Source: Phaeobacter sp. J2-8 (lineage in GTDB: Bacteria; Pseudomonadota; Alphaproteobacteria; Rhodobacterales; Rhodobacteraceae). Taken from it: a stretch of DNA of 64,000 bases. The stretch lies in assembly GCF_022867865.1 (NCBI RefSeq), contig NZ_JALIEC010000001.1:974501-1038500 (forward strand), read 5' to 3'. Under the pieces are notes generated by a model that saw only the letters and a list, made by a program, of their open reading frames with translations, was not told the origin of the DNA and did not search any database. Both the position numbers and the translations under genes were made by a program. Shown in pieces: positions 38,780 through 47,491 of this stretch. How positions within the stretch are numbered: position 1 is the stretch's first letter; each line of letters begins with the position of its first letter.

Positions 38780-38851
38780 TGTGAGTTTCTCCTTTGAATG
38801 GCGTGTTTGATCGGCGGCATGCCGGTCAGATCAGAGGGGCACCAGCGTCGA

Positions 38852-39154
38852 TCAGCTCTGGTGCTGTTTGTGGTGCTGAATGACTTCAGCGATGACGAAG
38901 TTCAGGAACTTCTTGGCGAAATCCGGGTCGAGATCGGCCCGAAGTGCCAAATCCTCCAGTCGCGCGATTTGCTGGGCTTCGCGGTCCGGGTCGGAAGGGG
39001 GCAGGTCGTGTTCGGCCTTCAGAACGCCAACGGCCTGGGTGTGTTTGAACCGCTCGCCCAGCGTATAGACCAGGATTGCGTCAAGTCGGTCGATGCTTTC
39101 GCGGTGGCCCTTGAGCAACGTCGCGGCGCGGGTGACAGGATCAGTCAAGTGCAT
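38852..39154 (-). CDS. Chorismate mutase, AroQ class
   Basis: 100 residues from the ATG at 39154, an all-helical AroQ domain: RAATLLKGHRESIDRLDAILVYTLGERF and RLEDLALRADLDPDFAKKFLNFVIAEVIQHH. The enzyme converts chorismate to prephenate for Phe/Tyr. A longer frame to 39211 overlaps the GNAT gene more and lacks a better site; the ATG at 39154 overlaps the GNAT stop by 14 bases. Its place between ffh/GNAT and rpsP is the normal Rhodobacterales arrangement. Confidence 0.87.
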   Translation of the reverse strand: MHLTDPVTRAATLLKGHRESIDRLDAILVYTLGERFKHTQAVGVLKAEHDLPPSDPDREAQQIARLEDLALRADLDPDFAKKFLNFVIAEVIQHHKQHQS

Positions 39155-39746
39155 ATCCTTTCGGCGTAAAAAGCGGATCGGCGTAGTGGCTGATCTCCAT
39201 GTCGATGCCATGGGCCAGCTGGGTTCCGTTCAGGGCGTCCGGGGTTGGATGGCGATAGACCACATCGCCGCCATCCACGGTCTGGGCGTCGCGGTCTTTT
39301 TGCGCCCCCAGCCGTTCGGCCAGACGAATACTGTCGAGGTTTTTCGGATCAAGATAGCTGACCGCCGTCTTCCATCCGAGCACGTCATAGGCATGGGCGC
39401 GCACCGCATGGGTTGCCTCCAGCGCAAAACCGCGCCCGGCACGATCCGGCCAGATGATCCAAGCGATTTCCGCCTCGGGCCATTTCGCGGGTTTCCAATG
39501 ACCGACCATGCCGACAGTTTCGTCGTTGTCCTTCAAATGGACCATCCACATGCCATAGCCGCGGATCTTCCAATGGCCGATCTCGGCGGCATACAGCATC
39601 CAGGCCTCATAGGCATTCAGCGGACCGCCCATGAAACGCGACCGATACGAGCTGAAGGTGGCTTTGAAGTCAGGGTAATCCTCGGCCTCTGGGCCACGCA
39701 GCACCAGACGTCGGGTTTCCAGCACGGGAATTTGCGACAGCGGCAT
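39141..39746 (-). CDS. GNAT family N-acetyltransferase (paralog 2)
   Basis: 201 residues. RimJ/RimL-like acetyltransferase_3 pattern: IPVLETRRLVLRGPEAEDYPDF at the start, AWIIWPDRAGRGFALEA (acetyl-CoA loop, RAGRGFA) and VSYLDPKNLDSIRLAERLGA at the end. Acceptor unknown. It is closely similar in layout to the upstream gene (39747-40271), a tandem duplication, and the two are contiguous. Confidence 0.85.
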   Translation of the reverse strand: MPLSQIPVLETRRLVLRGPEAEDYPDFKATFSSYRSRFMGGPLNAYEAWMLYAAEIGHWKIRGYGMWMVHLKDNDETVGMVGHWKPAKWPEAEIAWIIWPDRAGRGFALEATHAVRAHAYDVLGWKTAVSYLDPKNLDSIRLAERLGAQKDRDAQTVDGGDVVYRHPTPDALNGTQLAHGIDMEISHYADPLFTPKGYALD

Positions 39747-40271
39747 CTATTCCCCCGCATAAGAGCGGTGACGATAGATATTGCAGGGCTTGCCCAGCAA
39801 TTCGCTTTTGCATTCCAGCACCGCACCCAACCGTTCGGCCAGTGCCGCAGACCGGGTGTTGGCCGGATCAATGTAGGAGATCACTTTGTCCAAGCCGAAT
39901 TTGGCCGGACCGAGCTTCAAAATCGCCTCTGCGGCTTCAAAGACATAGCCTTTGCCCTCAAACGCGCCATAGACGTGCCAACCGATTTCCGGCTCTTGCC
40001 AGCCTTCGCTAAAGATATAGCCGCTGCGCCCGACCGGGGTGCCGTCAGATCTGAGCGTCATGGTCCATCCGCCATAGCCGCGCAGCATCCAATGCCCCAA
40101 TGCCGAGGAAAACCCGCGCCATGCCTGATAACGATCTGTCGGGCCGCCGATGAAATGCGATCGGTCGCTGGCCATGAATGTGGCATGCGCCTCGAAATCG
40201 CTTTCCTGCGGTGCACGCAGGATCAGCCGCTCGGTCTCGATCACGGGAATGTCGACGGACAATACGGTCAT
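39747..40271 (-). CDS. GNAT family N-acetyltransferase (paralog 1)
   Basis: 174 residues with the same pattern as paralog 2: IPVIETERLILRAPQESDFEA, the EIGWHVYGAFEGKGYVFEA acetyl-CoA region and VISYIDPANTRSAALAERLGA. It starts 64 bases after the ffh stop. The two GNAT genes share SHFIGGPTDRY / RFMGGPLNAY, so they diverged after duplication. The stop of this gene abuts the start of paralog 2. Confidence 0.85.
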   Translation of the reverse strand: MTVLSVDIPVIETERLILRAPQESDFEAHATFMASDRSHFIGGPTDRYQAWRGFSSALGHWMLRGYGGWTMTLRSDGTPVGRSGYIFSEGWQEPEIGWHVYGAFEGKGYVFEAAEAILKLGPAKFGLDKVISYIDPANTRSAALAERLGAVLECKSELLGKPCNIYRHRSYAGE

Positions 40272-40335
40272 TGATCTGCCCCGGTCGTGGCAAGGTCATG
40301 CCTGTGCCAACCGCAAGGATATTGGGCGAAGGTCG

Positions 40336-41858
40336 TCATTTCTTTTTGCCAAATCCCGAAAGACCGGGGGGCAGGGCCGCGCCGCCGCCCAGACCACCAA
40401 GACCGCCGAGGCCGCCGGGAAGGCCGCCTTTGGCGCCCATCTGTTTGGCTGCGGCCTCCAGCGCTTTGGGGTCCATGCCCTGGGCCATTTCGGGCGGAAG
40501 ACCGCCCTTGCCACCAAACATGCCGCGCATGGCCTGTTTCAGCATGCCGCCTTTGCCCATTTTGCCCATCTTCTTCATCATGTCGCCCATTTGGCGCTGC
40601 ATTTTCAGAAGCTTGTTCAATTCGGACACTTCCATGCCCGCGCCCTTGGCGATCCGCTTTTTTCGGCTGGCCTGAAGCAATTGCGGGTTGGCGCGTTCTG
40701 TTTTGGTCATCGAGTTGATGAGGGCGACCTGCTGGCGCAGAACCTTGTCGTCGAAACCGGATTCTTCGACCTGTTTCGCCATTTTGCCCATGCCGGGCAT
40801 CATCGACATCATGCTTTCCATGCCGCCCATCTTCATCATCTGTTCGATTTGCATCTTGAGATCGTTGAAGTTGAACTGGCCTTTGGAAAAGCGTTTCATC
40901 ATCCGCTCGGCCTGTTCGGCCTCAAGCGTTTCCTGCGCCTTTTCCACCAGCGCGACGATGTCGCCCATGCCAAGGATTGGCCGGCAATCCGCTCAGGCTC
41001 GAATGTTTCGAGCGCGTCCATCTTTTCGCCGAGACCGACGAATTTGATTGGTTTGCCGGTGACCGCACGCATTGAAAGCGCCGCACCGCCACGGCCATCG
41101 CCGTCCATCCGCGTCAGGACGACACCGGAAATGCCGATCTTGCCGTCGAATTCTTCGGCCACTTCGACCGCGACCTGACCGGTCAGACCATCGACCACCA
41201 GAAGCGTTTCGCGCGGGTCGACCGCGTCGCGCACATCCTCGACCTCTTGCATCAGGGTCTGGTCGATCTGCAAACGCCCGGCGGTGTCGAGCATATAGAC
41301 GTCATAGCCGCCCAGCGTCGCCTGTTGCTTGGCACGTTTGGCGATCTGGACCGCGCTTTCGCCTTTGACGATCGGCAGCGTATCAACGCCAACCTGCTTG
41401 CCCAGCACCGCGAGCTGTTCCATCGCCGCCGGGCGATAGATGTCGAGCGAAGCCATCAATACCTTTTTGCCATCCCGTTCGCGCAACCGCCGGGCCAATT
41501 TGCCGGTGGTTGTGGTCTTACCGGAACCTTGCAAACCGACCATCAGGATCGGGGCAGGGGCGTTGTCGATCTTCAGCGTGCCGGGTTCGCCTTCGCCCTT
41601 GAGCGTATCAATCAGCGCGTCGTGCACGATCTTGACGACTTGCTGGCCCGGTGTGACGGATTTGGTGACGGCGGCGCCGGTGGCCTTGGCCTCGACCGCT
41701 TTGATGAAATCGCGCGCGACAGGCAGCGATACGTCAGCCTCCAACAGGGCGACGCGGACCTCGCGCAGGGCGGTTTTTACATCATCAGCCGAAAGCGCGC
41801 CCTGTTTGGTCAGGCGGTCAAAGACGCCGGACAGGCGTTCAGACAGATTTTCAAACAT
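40336..41858 (-). CDS. ffh: Signal recognition particle protein, frameshifted near 40980
   Basis: Repaired length about 507 residues. N domain and GTPase: MVGLQGSGKTTTTGKLARRL (G1), DIYRPAAMEQL, DTAGRLQ, TRMDGDGRGG and the M domain (methionine-rich, GMGKMAKQVEESGF, KRIAKGAGM) with a Gly-rich tail. The first frame fails after EPERIAG; one added base at 40978-40982 restores RILGMGDIVALVEKAQE in the next frame. SRP is essential in nearly all bacteria, so this points to a sequencing error. ATG at 41858 with AGGAGG 11 bases upstream. Confidence 0.93.
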
Positions 41859-42020
41859 GGGGCACGATGCCTCCTGATCTGTTTCCGTTGACCGCACACA
41901 TAAGATGCGACCGCTCAAAGCACAAACGCTCCCACGGGCGCAACGCGCTGGTGGGAGGCGATCCCGGGCATAGCCCAAGGGACCGGAAGGGATAAATCTT
42001 CCGGGTATTGGCCGCAGACC
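41859..42020 (-). other. Candidate structured leader upstream of ffh
   Basis: On the minus strand between about 42010 and 41870 several inverted repeats occur: CCGGAAG..CTTCCGG (about 41978-42000) and CTCCCA..TGGGAG (about 41929-41954). No ORF is supported. It does not contain the GGAAGGAAGCAGC core of 4.5S RNA. Could be an ffh mRNA leader or just GC-rich spacer. Confidence 0.35.
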
Positions 42021-42065
42021 TACGGGTTTGACATGGCAGAGTCAAGCGGGCGCGGCGCAAACGCA

Positions 42066-42101
42066 AATCGGGCCGCGCAGGAAAATCTGCGCGGCCCGGA
42101 G
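42066..42101 (-). terminator. Intrinsic terminator of azoR
   Basis: 12-bp perfect stem CGGGCCGCGCAG / CTGCGCGGCCCG (42069-42080 and 42087-42098) with a GAAAAT loop, and ATTTGCGTTT after it on the minus strand. A weak T run. It lies about 75 bases past the azoR stop. Confidence 0.7.
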
Positions 42102-42174
42102 GTCATTGGAGGAGGTCATTGGGGGAGGGTCGAATGTGAGTGAGGCTTTGCCCCGGACCGGACGGGCGTGGCGG

Positions 42175-42729
42175 TTAGGCCGCCACATCACCGCTGTCAG
42201 GGGTTTCGGCGTTTTCGGTCACGAATTTCACATCCGTCAGCCCAAGGAATCCCAGAACATGCGTCAGGTATTTCGAGGCAAAATCATAGTCCGAGCCGAG
42301 CGGCACACCGCCAGAGGCAAAGCCCACAACAACCTTTTTCCCGGTCAAGAGACCTTCGGGGCCTTCGGCGGTGTAGCGGAATGTCACGCCGGCGCGGGCC
42401 ACAAGGTCGATCCAGGCCTTGAGCGCGGCGGGAATGGAAAAGTTATAGACAGGCAGGCCGATGACAATTGTATCTGCCGCCTGCAATTCGGCAACCAGAG
42501 CATCGGATTGTGCCAGGCGGGTCACCTGGGCATCGGTGCGGTCATCGGCGGGCGTGAAATTCGCGCCAACCCAGGTTTCGTCAATCTGCGGCAATGGCGT
42601 ATCGGCCAGATCGCGGGTGATGACCTTTGTCGGGGCCAGGGATTGCACAAGATTGTCGGTCAGGGCGCGGGTGGCCGAGCCTGACTTGCGGGCGGATGCG
42701 TCGATGCGCAAAACAGTATGGGACGTCAT
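42175..42729 (-). CDS. azoR: FMN-dependent NADH-azoreductase
   Basis: 184 residues from the ATG at 42729 (GGAGAG 6 bases upstream). Flavodoxin-like fold: VLRIDASARKSGSATRALTDN (FMN phosphate loop), VIGLPVYNFSIPAALKAWIDLVARAGVTFRY (flavin ring region) and KVVVGFASGGVP. It reduces quinones or azo compounds with NADH. It is divergent from the LysR gene at 42859, with which it probably forms a regulator-target pair. Confidence 0.88.
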   Translation of the reverse strand: MTSHTVLRIDASARKSGSATRALTDNLVQSLAPTKVITRDLADTPLPQIDETWVGANFTPADDRTDAQVTRLAQSDALVAELQAADTIVIGLPVYNFSIPAALKAWIDLVARAGVTFRYTAEGPEGLLTGKKVVVGFASGGVPLGSDYDFASKYLTHVLGFLGLTDVKFVTENAETPDSGDVAA

Positions 42730-42779
42730 TTTTTCTCTCCGGGGTTGGAAATATCCAGTGTCATGCCCCACATTTGGCT

Positions 42780-42799
42780 ATTGCATCATCGAACGCAAT
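42780..42799. promoter_or_regulatory. Candidate LysR operator between azoR and the LysR gene
   Basis: ATTGC, 10 bases, GCAAT: an inverted repeat containing the T-N11-A LysR core, about midway between the two divergent starts. Confidence 0.5.
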
Positions 42800-42858
42800 A
42801 TCGTCAAATTAACAGGTTATGTGATTTGACGCACAGTGAATTTTCTTGCGAGGACATC

Positions 42859-43755
42859 ATGGACAATTGGAGTGAGGTGCGCACCGCCTATCAAGTGGCG
42901 ATCAAGGGCACCGTCAGCGGGGCCGCCGAAGTTCTGGGGGTGCACCACGCCACAGTCATTCGCCACATTGATGCGCTAGAGGCGCAGATGGGGGCAAAAC
43001 TGTTTCAACGCCATGCACGCGGCTACACCCCGACCGAAGCGGGAGAGGATCTTTTGCGGGTGGCGCAGGCCACCGAAGATCAGTTCAATCAGCTGCAAGG
43101 GCGGATCAAAGGCCGCGGTGAAGGGGTGGCCGGCGAATTGGTTGTGACCTCGCTTGTTGGCATGTCGACGCAATTCGCGCCGGTGATGGCGGACTTTCAA
43201 CGTGAATACCCCGATGTGATCCTGCGGTATTTGACCGGCGACCGGTTGTTCCGGCTGGAATATGGCGAGGCTCATGTGGCCATCCGGGCGGGATCGGCGC
43301 CGGAACAGCCCGACAATGTGGTGCAACCCTTCTTTCGCCATCCCTTTGCGCTTTATGCCAGCCGCGATTACGTCGAGGCGCATGGCATGCCGCAAAGCGA
43401 TGCGGATCTGGCGGGGCACCGGCTGGTCAGTCATGATGAAATGCGCAGCCGCGCCCCGATCTTTCGCTGGCTCAACGAACAGGTGCCCGAAAGCTCTATC
43501 GTGTTCCGCAGCAGCGACATGCGTGCCTTGACCGAGGCGGTTCTGGCCGGGGCGGGCATTGGCTTTGTACCGGTGTACGAGGCCAAGCGGCACGAGAAGC
43601 TGGTTCAGGTCATGCCCCAACGCGAGGAATGGGCGACGCAATTGTGGCTGGTGACCCATGTGGATTTGCACCGCGCCGCCAAGGTTCAGGCGTTTTTGAA
43701 TTTTCTCAAGGCGCGTGCGCGGGAATGGGAAAAAACCTGTACCGCGGGTGACTGA
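42859..43755 (+). CDS. LysR-family transcriptional regulator
   Basis: 298 residues from the ATG at 42859 (GAGG 6 bases upstream). N-terminal winged helix (YQVAIKGTVSGAAEVLGVHHATVIRHIDALEAQMGAKLFQRH) and C-terminal substrate-binding domain. Divergent from azoR, so likely its quinone- or stress-responsive regulator. It overlaps the EamA transporter gene by 8 bases. Confidence 0.9.
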   Translation: MDNWSEVRTAYQVAIKGTVSGAAEVLGVHHATVIRHIDALEAQMGAKLFQRHARGYTPTEAGEDLLRVAQATEDQFNQLQGRIKGRGEGVAGELVVTSLVGMSTQFAPVMADFQREYPDVILRYLTGDRLFRLEYGEAHVAIRAGSAPEQPDNVVQPFFRHPFALYASRDYVEAHGMPQSDADLAGHRLVSHDEMRSRAPIFRWLNEQVPESSIVFRSSDMRALTEAVLAGAGIGFVPVYEAKRHEKLVQVMPQREEWATQLWLVTHVDLHRAAKVQAFLNFLKARAREWEKTCTAGD

Positions 43756-44656
43756 GGCGACCAAGGGCCATTTGGCCATGTTGGTGTTTTCGGCGCTGGT
43801 GGCGGGGTCGTTTTCACTTGGCGTGATGGCGGCGAATGCCATCGCGCTGGCGGCGCTTCAATTCGCGCGCTTTGCTTTGGCGGCGGTTGTGACGGGGGCG
43901 ATGGCGGCGGCCACCGGGCAATTCCGCCGATCCCACGTCACGGCCCCCTGGCGCTATTTCCTGTTGGCCGGGTTTTTCGGAACCTATTTCATCTTGATGT
44001 TCCATGGTCTGAAGACCGCCACGCCGGTCAGCGCCGCCGCGGTTTTCACGCTGACACCGGTGATGGCGGCGGGATTTGGCTATCTCTTGTTGCGCCAGAT
44101 CCTGACAGGGCCGATTGCCCTTGGACTTGGGATCGGCGCCATGGGCGCGCTTTGGGTCATTTTTCAGGGCGACATCGCCACCTTGCTGCGGTTCGAGATT
44201 GGCGAAGGCGAGGCAATTTATTTCCTCGGATGTCTGTGTCATGCGGTCTATATTCCGTTGTTGGCAAGGCTCAACCGGGGTGAGCCGCCATTGGTGTTCA
44301 CCACCGGAATTCTGATTGCCGGGGCGATCATGATCGGGATCTACGGCTGGTCTGACGTCCGTGCGACGCGCTGGGGCGAACTGCCGGGTCTTGTCTGGCT
44401 CACGTTGGGGTATCTGGTGGTTTTTTCCACGGCCTTCAGTTTCATGTTGCTTCAGGTGGCCTCGCTGCGATTGCCGGCGTCAAAGGTCATGGCCTACACC
44501 TATCTGACGCCATCCTGGGTGTTGCTGTGGGAGGCCGCTTTGGGCCACGGCACGCCGCCGCCCCTGATTCTGGTTGGTGTCGGGCTGACGATTGCCGCTT
44601 TGTTGGTCTTGTTGCGACGCGAAAACGGCCGGGACGGGCGTCGAACGCCGATCTAG
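43748..44656 (+). CDS. EamA/DMT family transporter
   Basis: 302 residues with about ten membrane helices in two EamA repeats (LVFSALVAGSFSLGVMAANAIA; TPVSAAAVFTLTPVMAAGFGYLLL; FSTAFSFMLLQVASLRLPASKVMAYTYLTPSWVLLWEA). A small-metabolite or drug exporter. The GTG at 43748 inside the LysR stop fits coupling, but an ATG at 43778 with fewer residues is possible. The next gene is on the other strand and overlaps by 4 bases. Confidence 0.83.
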   Translation: MTEATKGHLAMLVFSALVAGSFSLGVMAANAIALAALQFARFALAAVVTGAMAAATGQFRRSHVTAPWRYFLLAGFFGTYFILMFHGLKTATPVSAAAVFTLTPVMAAGFGYLLLRQILTGPIALGLGIGAMGALWVIFQGDIATLLRFEIGEGEAIYFLGCLCHAVYIPLLARLNRGEPPLVFTTGILIAGAIMIGIYGWSDVRATRWGELPGLVWLTLGYLVVFSTAFSFMLLQVASLRLPASKVMAYTYLTPSWVLLWEAALGHGTPPPLILVGVGLTIAALLVLLRRENGRDGRRTPI

Positions 44657-45099
44657 GCGTCGTCTTGTTCCGGCAGCTCTTTGGCCAAAAATCTCTCGAA
44701 ATCCTCAAGGTTCACCGGCTCGAACTGGCCAAAGCCCTGCATCCACACCGATGCATCGCGCAGCGCGTCTGGTTCCAGCTTGCACCATTTAACCCGGCCA
44801 CGTTTCTCTTGACTGATCAACCCAGACCGAGTCAGGATCGCTAAATGCTTGGAAATCGCGGCAAGTGACATCTCGAATGGCTCTGCCACATCAGTGACGG
44901 CCATGTCATCCTCCAGCAACATGGACAGGATGGCGCGCCGGGTTGGATCGGCGAGGGCGGCAAAAACCGCGTCAAGTGAAAGCGTTGGTGTCACGCCTGA
45001 TGGCGTAGACGCCCAAAGTGTTGCGGTCAAGTAGCAGGCTTTCGCCGACTTGGTGCAACTGTCATTGACCTGAGGGTAATAATTCAAGATAATCTCCAC
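44653..45099 (-). CDS. ArsR-family transcriptional regulator
   Basis: Up to 148 residues; start uncertain among GTG 45099, TTG 45087 (GGAG 6 bases upstream, my preference) and GTG 44994. Winged helix: LDAVFAALADPTRRAILSMLLEDDMAVTDVAEPFEMSLAAISKHLAILTRSGLIS and RGRVKWCKLEP. No metal-binding Cys pattern like that of ArsR/SmtB; this is the SRPBCC-partner type. The C-terminal tail ends ELPEQDDA. It is divergent from the serine-tailed gene. Confidence 0.85.
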   Translation of the reverse strand: MEIILNYYPQVNDSCTKSAKACYLTATLWASTPSGVTPTLSLDAVFAALADPTRRAILSMLLEDDMAVTDVAEPFEMSLAAISKHLAILTRSGLISQEKRGRVKWCKLEPDALRDASVWMQGFGQFEPVNLEDFERFLAKELPEQDDA

Positions 45100-45138
45100 G
45101 CGATGCGCACGGGCGGTTGGGACACGTTCGAATCAGTG

Positions 45139-45170
45139 TTCTGAAGTTTGGAAATTTCTGAGGTTTGGAA
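45139..45170 (+). repeat. Two 15-base direct repeats upstream of the serine-tailed gene
   Basis: TTCTGAAGTTTGGAA (45139-45153) and TTCTGAGGTTTGGAA (45156-45170): 14 of 15 bases identical, 17 bases apart start to start. Placed in the ArsR/secreted-protein divergent region; could be a regulator site. Confidence 0.6.
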
Positions 45171-45211
45171 TATTTTGTGAGCAGTATCGCTAGCAGACGA
45201 GAGGATCAGAC

Positions 45212-45724
45212 ATGATTTCGAAAAACAGCGTATTTCGCGCTGCACTTATTGCCGCCAGCCTTCATTTTGCTTCGGCCGCCTCTGCACAAAGTGTGCAGCA
45301 GGAAGGTTGTACGCTGAGCGTATTCTTCCCCATTAACGTATCCACACCTACTGGATCGCAGGCCGCCGCCATTGCCGCATTTGCGCAAGGTGCACAAACA
45401 GGCATAATCGCGATCAACGGATTTTCCAGCTCGATTGGTTCGCCAAGCTACAACCAGGCCCTGTCGCAAGCGCGGGCCCAGAGCGTTGGCAACGTTGTTG
45501 TGGCCGCAGGCCATCAGGTCGCAGCACAAGGTTTTGGTGAGTTGGGCCCAGGTGCCGCAAACCAACGGACCGACGTGGTGCGTGATGATTGCGCGACCGA
45601 AGTGGCGGTTGGTTCCGGACCGGGTGTCTGGTTGGCACCTGCGGCGGGCCTTGGCCTGTTGCTTCTGGGTGGCGCGGGTTCCTCGAGCTCGTCGAGCTCG
45701 TCTTCGACAACCGGCACACCATAA
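45212..45724 (+). CDS. Secreted protein with hydrophobic segment and poly-serine tail, unknown
   Basis: 170 residues from the ATG at 45212 (GAGAGGATC upstream). Signal peptide ends ASA. The middle has Ala/Gly/Gln-rich repeats (AAAIAAFAQGAQTG, QALSQARAQSVGN). The end is VWLAPAAGLGLLLLGGAG, then nine Ser and TTGTP: a hydrophobic segment followed by a low-complexity tail. No enzyme motif. Possibly a surface or envelope-anchored protein. The Ser run lies in a GC repeat (TCGAGCTCGTCGAGCTCG) prone to slippage. Confidence 0.65.
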   Translation: MISKNSVFRAALIAASLHFASAASAQSVQQEGCTLSVFFPINVSTPTGSQAAAIAAFAQGAQTGIIAINGFSSSIGSPSYNQALSQARAQSVGNVVVAAGHQVAAQGFGELGPGAANQRTDVVRDDCATEVAVGSGPGVWLAPAAGLGLLLLGGAGSSSSSSSSSTTGTP

Positions 45725-45848
45725 ACGACCGGCTTTGCCGATATGACTTTCTTTGCGGGCGGCCCGTTGCGTGGCCCGCAAAATGCTCTGCGCGACAACG
45801 GTGCATTGAGCCAAATACAAGATCAACCATTCAGTTGAATATAGCTGT

Positions 45849-45876
45849 CAGGCCCAAATGCACTGCATTGGGCCTG
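45849..45876. other. Inverted repeat between the serine-tailed gene and atpI
   Basis: CAGGCCCAA / TTGGGCCTG, 9-bp stem, 10-base loop, no T run. Could be a weak terminator or a protein site. Confidence 0.4.
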
Positions 45877-45963
45877 CGGCGCTTTGTCAGCCCGGATGTT
45901 TTCTTGTGAAAAACTGTTTGAAAACAGCCGTCTAATCGAATTTTCACCACCGCGCGTCGCGTG

Positions 45964-45992
45964 TTGACTCGGCGCGCGTTGCGCCTTAGCAC
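45964..45992 (+). promoter_or_regulatory. Possible promoter of the F0 ATP synthase operon
   Basis: TTGACT (45964-45969), 17 bases, TAGCAC (45987-45992). Similar layout to the groE promoter. It would give a very short leader before the atpI ATG. Confidence 0.5.
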
Positions 45993-46008
45993 ATCGGCAG
46001 AACACAAG

Positions 46009-46359
46009 ATGGGGATCAGCTTGCCAGACCATGAGCATCGCAAGCGGCTAGACGCGCTGGACGCACGAATTGCCAAGCTCAAGGGCACAGAGGCCAAGCC
46101 CCATCAAGAGGAACATTATTCTCAGGCAAACATGGCCTGGCGAATGGTGATTGAATTGGTCGCCGGTCTCGGGATCGGCTTTGGCATCGGGTATGGGCTG
46201 GACAGCCTGTTTGGCACAATGCCGATCTTCCTGGTGCTGTTCACATTGCTGGGCTTTGCCGCCGGGGTGCAAACAATGATGCGCACGGCAAACGAGATCC
46301 AGAAGACGAAAACGGCTGAAACAGCCGACGAGGACGAGAGGGACAAAAATGGCGACTGA
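46009..46359 (+). CDS. atpI: F0F1 ATP synthase assembly protein I (AtpI/AtpR-type)
   Basis: 116 residues from the ATG at 46009; an upstream GTG at 45961 would lie on the promoter. Two membrane helices ([28 protein letters not shown] and [21 protein letters not shown]) with charged ends, the usual AtpI pattern. It helps c-ring assembly. It overlaps atpB by 11 bases. Confidence 0.87.
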   Translation: MGISLPDHEHRKRLDALDARIAKLKGTEAKPHQEEHYSQANMAWRMVIELVAGLGIGFGIGYGLDSLFGTMPIFLVLFTLLGFAAGVQTMMRTANEIQKTKTAETADEDERDKNGD

Positions 46360-47107
46360 AGCGCATGGTGCAGAAGAGGGCGGTCTGGTTTTCCATCCGA
46401 TGGACCAGTTTATCGTCAAGCCGCTGTTCGGCGGCAGCGATGTCGGCATGTTCACGATCACCAATGCAACACTCTGGATGTTCATTGCTGTTGTGGCGGT
46501 CATCGCGCTGATGGTTCTGGGGACGTCGCGCCGCGCGATTATCCCTTCGCGGTCCCAGTCGATTGGCGAAATGGCCTATGGGCTTGTCTATAAAATGGTC
46601 GAAGACGTGGCGGGCAAAGATGCTTTGGCATTCTTTCCCTACATCATGACACTGTTCATGTTCATTGTGATGTCCAACTTCCTTGGGCTTATCCCGCTGT
46701 CGTTTACCACCACATCGCATTTTGCGGTCACGATCGTGCTGGCATTGCTGGTATTTGTCACTGTGACGGTTGTCGGCTTTGTCAAACATGGCACAAAGTT
46801 TCTGGGCCTGTTCTGGGTCAGCTCTGCGCCCTTGGCCTTGCGTCCGGTTCTCGCGGTGATCGAGGTGATTTCCTACTTCGTGCGCCCGGTCAGCCATTCA
46901 ATTCGTCTTGCCGGTAACCTGATGGCTGGTCACGCCGTGATCAAGGTTTTTGCAGGCTTTGCCGCACTTGCCGTTGTCAGCCCGGTGTCGGTTCTTGCCA
47001 TCACGGCAATGTACGGACTGGAAATCCTGGTGTCCTTTATCCAGGCCTATGTGTTCACGATCCTGACGTGCGTGTACCTCAAGGACGCGCTGCACCCGTC
47101 TCACTAA
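46349..47107 (+). CDS. atpB: ATP synthase F0 subunit a
   Basis: 252 residues. Five membrane helices, with the proton-channel Arg in [14 protein letters not shown] and the last helix [20 protein letters not shown]. Forms the half channels next to the c ring. Overlaps atpI. Confidence 0.96.
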   Translation: MATEAHGAEEGGLVFHPMDQFIVKPLFGGSDVGMFTITNATLWMFIAVVAVIALMVLGTSRRAIIPSRSQSIGEMAYGLVYKMVEDVAGKDALAFFPYIMTLFMFIVMSNFLGLIPLSFTTTSHFAVTIVLALLVFVTVTVVGFVKHGTKFLGLFWVSSAPLALRPVLAVIEVISYFVRPVSHSIRLAGNLMAGHAVIKVFAGFAALAVVSPVSVLAITAMYGLEILVSFIQAYVFTILTCVYLKDALHPSH

Positions 47108-47181
47108 TCAGCGGTGCGCAGCAATTGCGCATCCTTCGAACAACCCTGAATTTCAACTTCCAATCGTAAGGAGATACACCC

Positions 47182-47405
47182 ATGGAAGGTCAACTCGCAC
47201 ATATCGGCGCAGGCATTGCAGGTCTCGGCACAGGCATCGCAGCCCTGGGTGTTGGCAACGTTGCTGCCAACTATCTTGCCGCGCTCTGCGCAACCCATCG
47301 GCAGCCGCGTCGCAAACAGCGACACTCTTCATCGGCATCGCGTTTGCAGAAGCTCTGGGCATCTTTTCGTTCCTGATCGCTCTGCTGTTGATGTTCGCCG
47401 TTTAA
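47182..47405 (+). CDS. atpE: ATP synthase F0 subunit c, frameshifted at 47280
   Basis: Repaired length 74 residues. [33 protein letters not shown] is correct; then the given frame reads nonsense. Adding one G after 47280 gives [41 protein letters not shown] with the proton-carrying Glu in FAEAL, ending at the TAA 47403-47405. Two-helix hairpin with the RNPS loop. Essential for F0; the break must be a sequence error. Confidence 0.95.
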
Positions 47406-47491
47406 TCCTTACGGAAGACTGATCCTTACGCCTCGTTCGGGCGGCTTGTTTCGCCCGAACGACGGTAACCGGACTTCCCAAGGAGGACGAC

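Noticed and set aside
41859-42020. 4.5S SRP RNA next to ffh
   Set aside because: The conserved GGAAGGAAGCAGC core and its closing stem are absent.
42099-42126. GGAGGTCATTGG repeated twice near the azoR terminator
   Set aside because: Short and adjacent to a GC-rich stem; too little to call a functional element.
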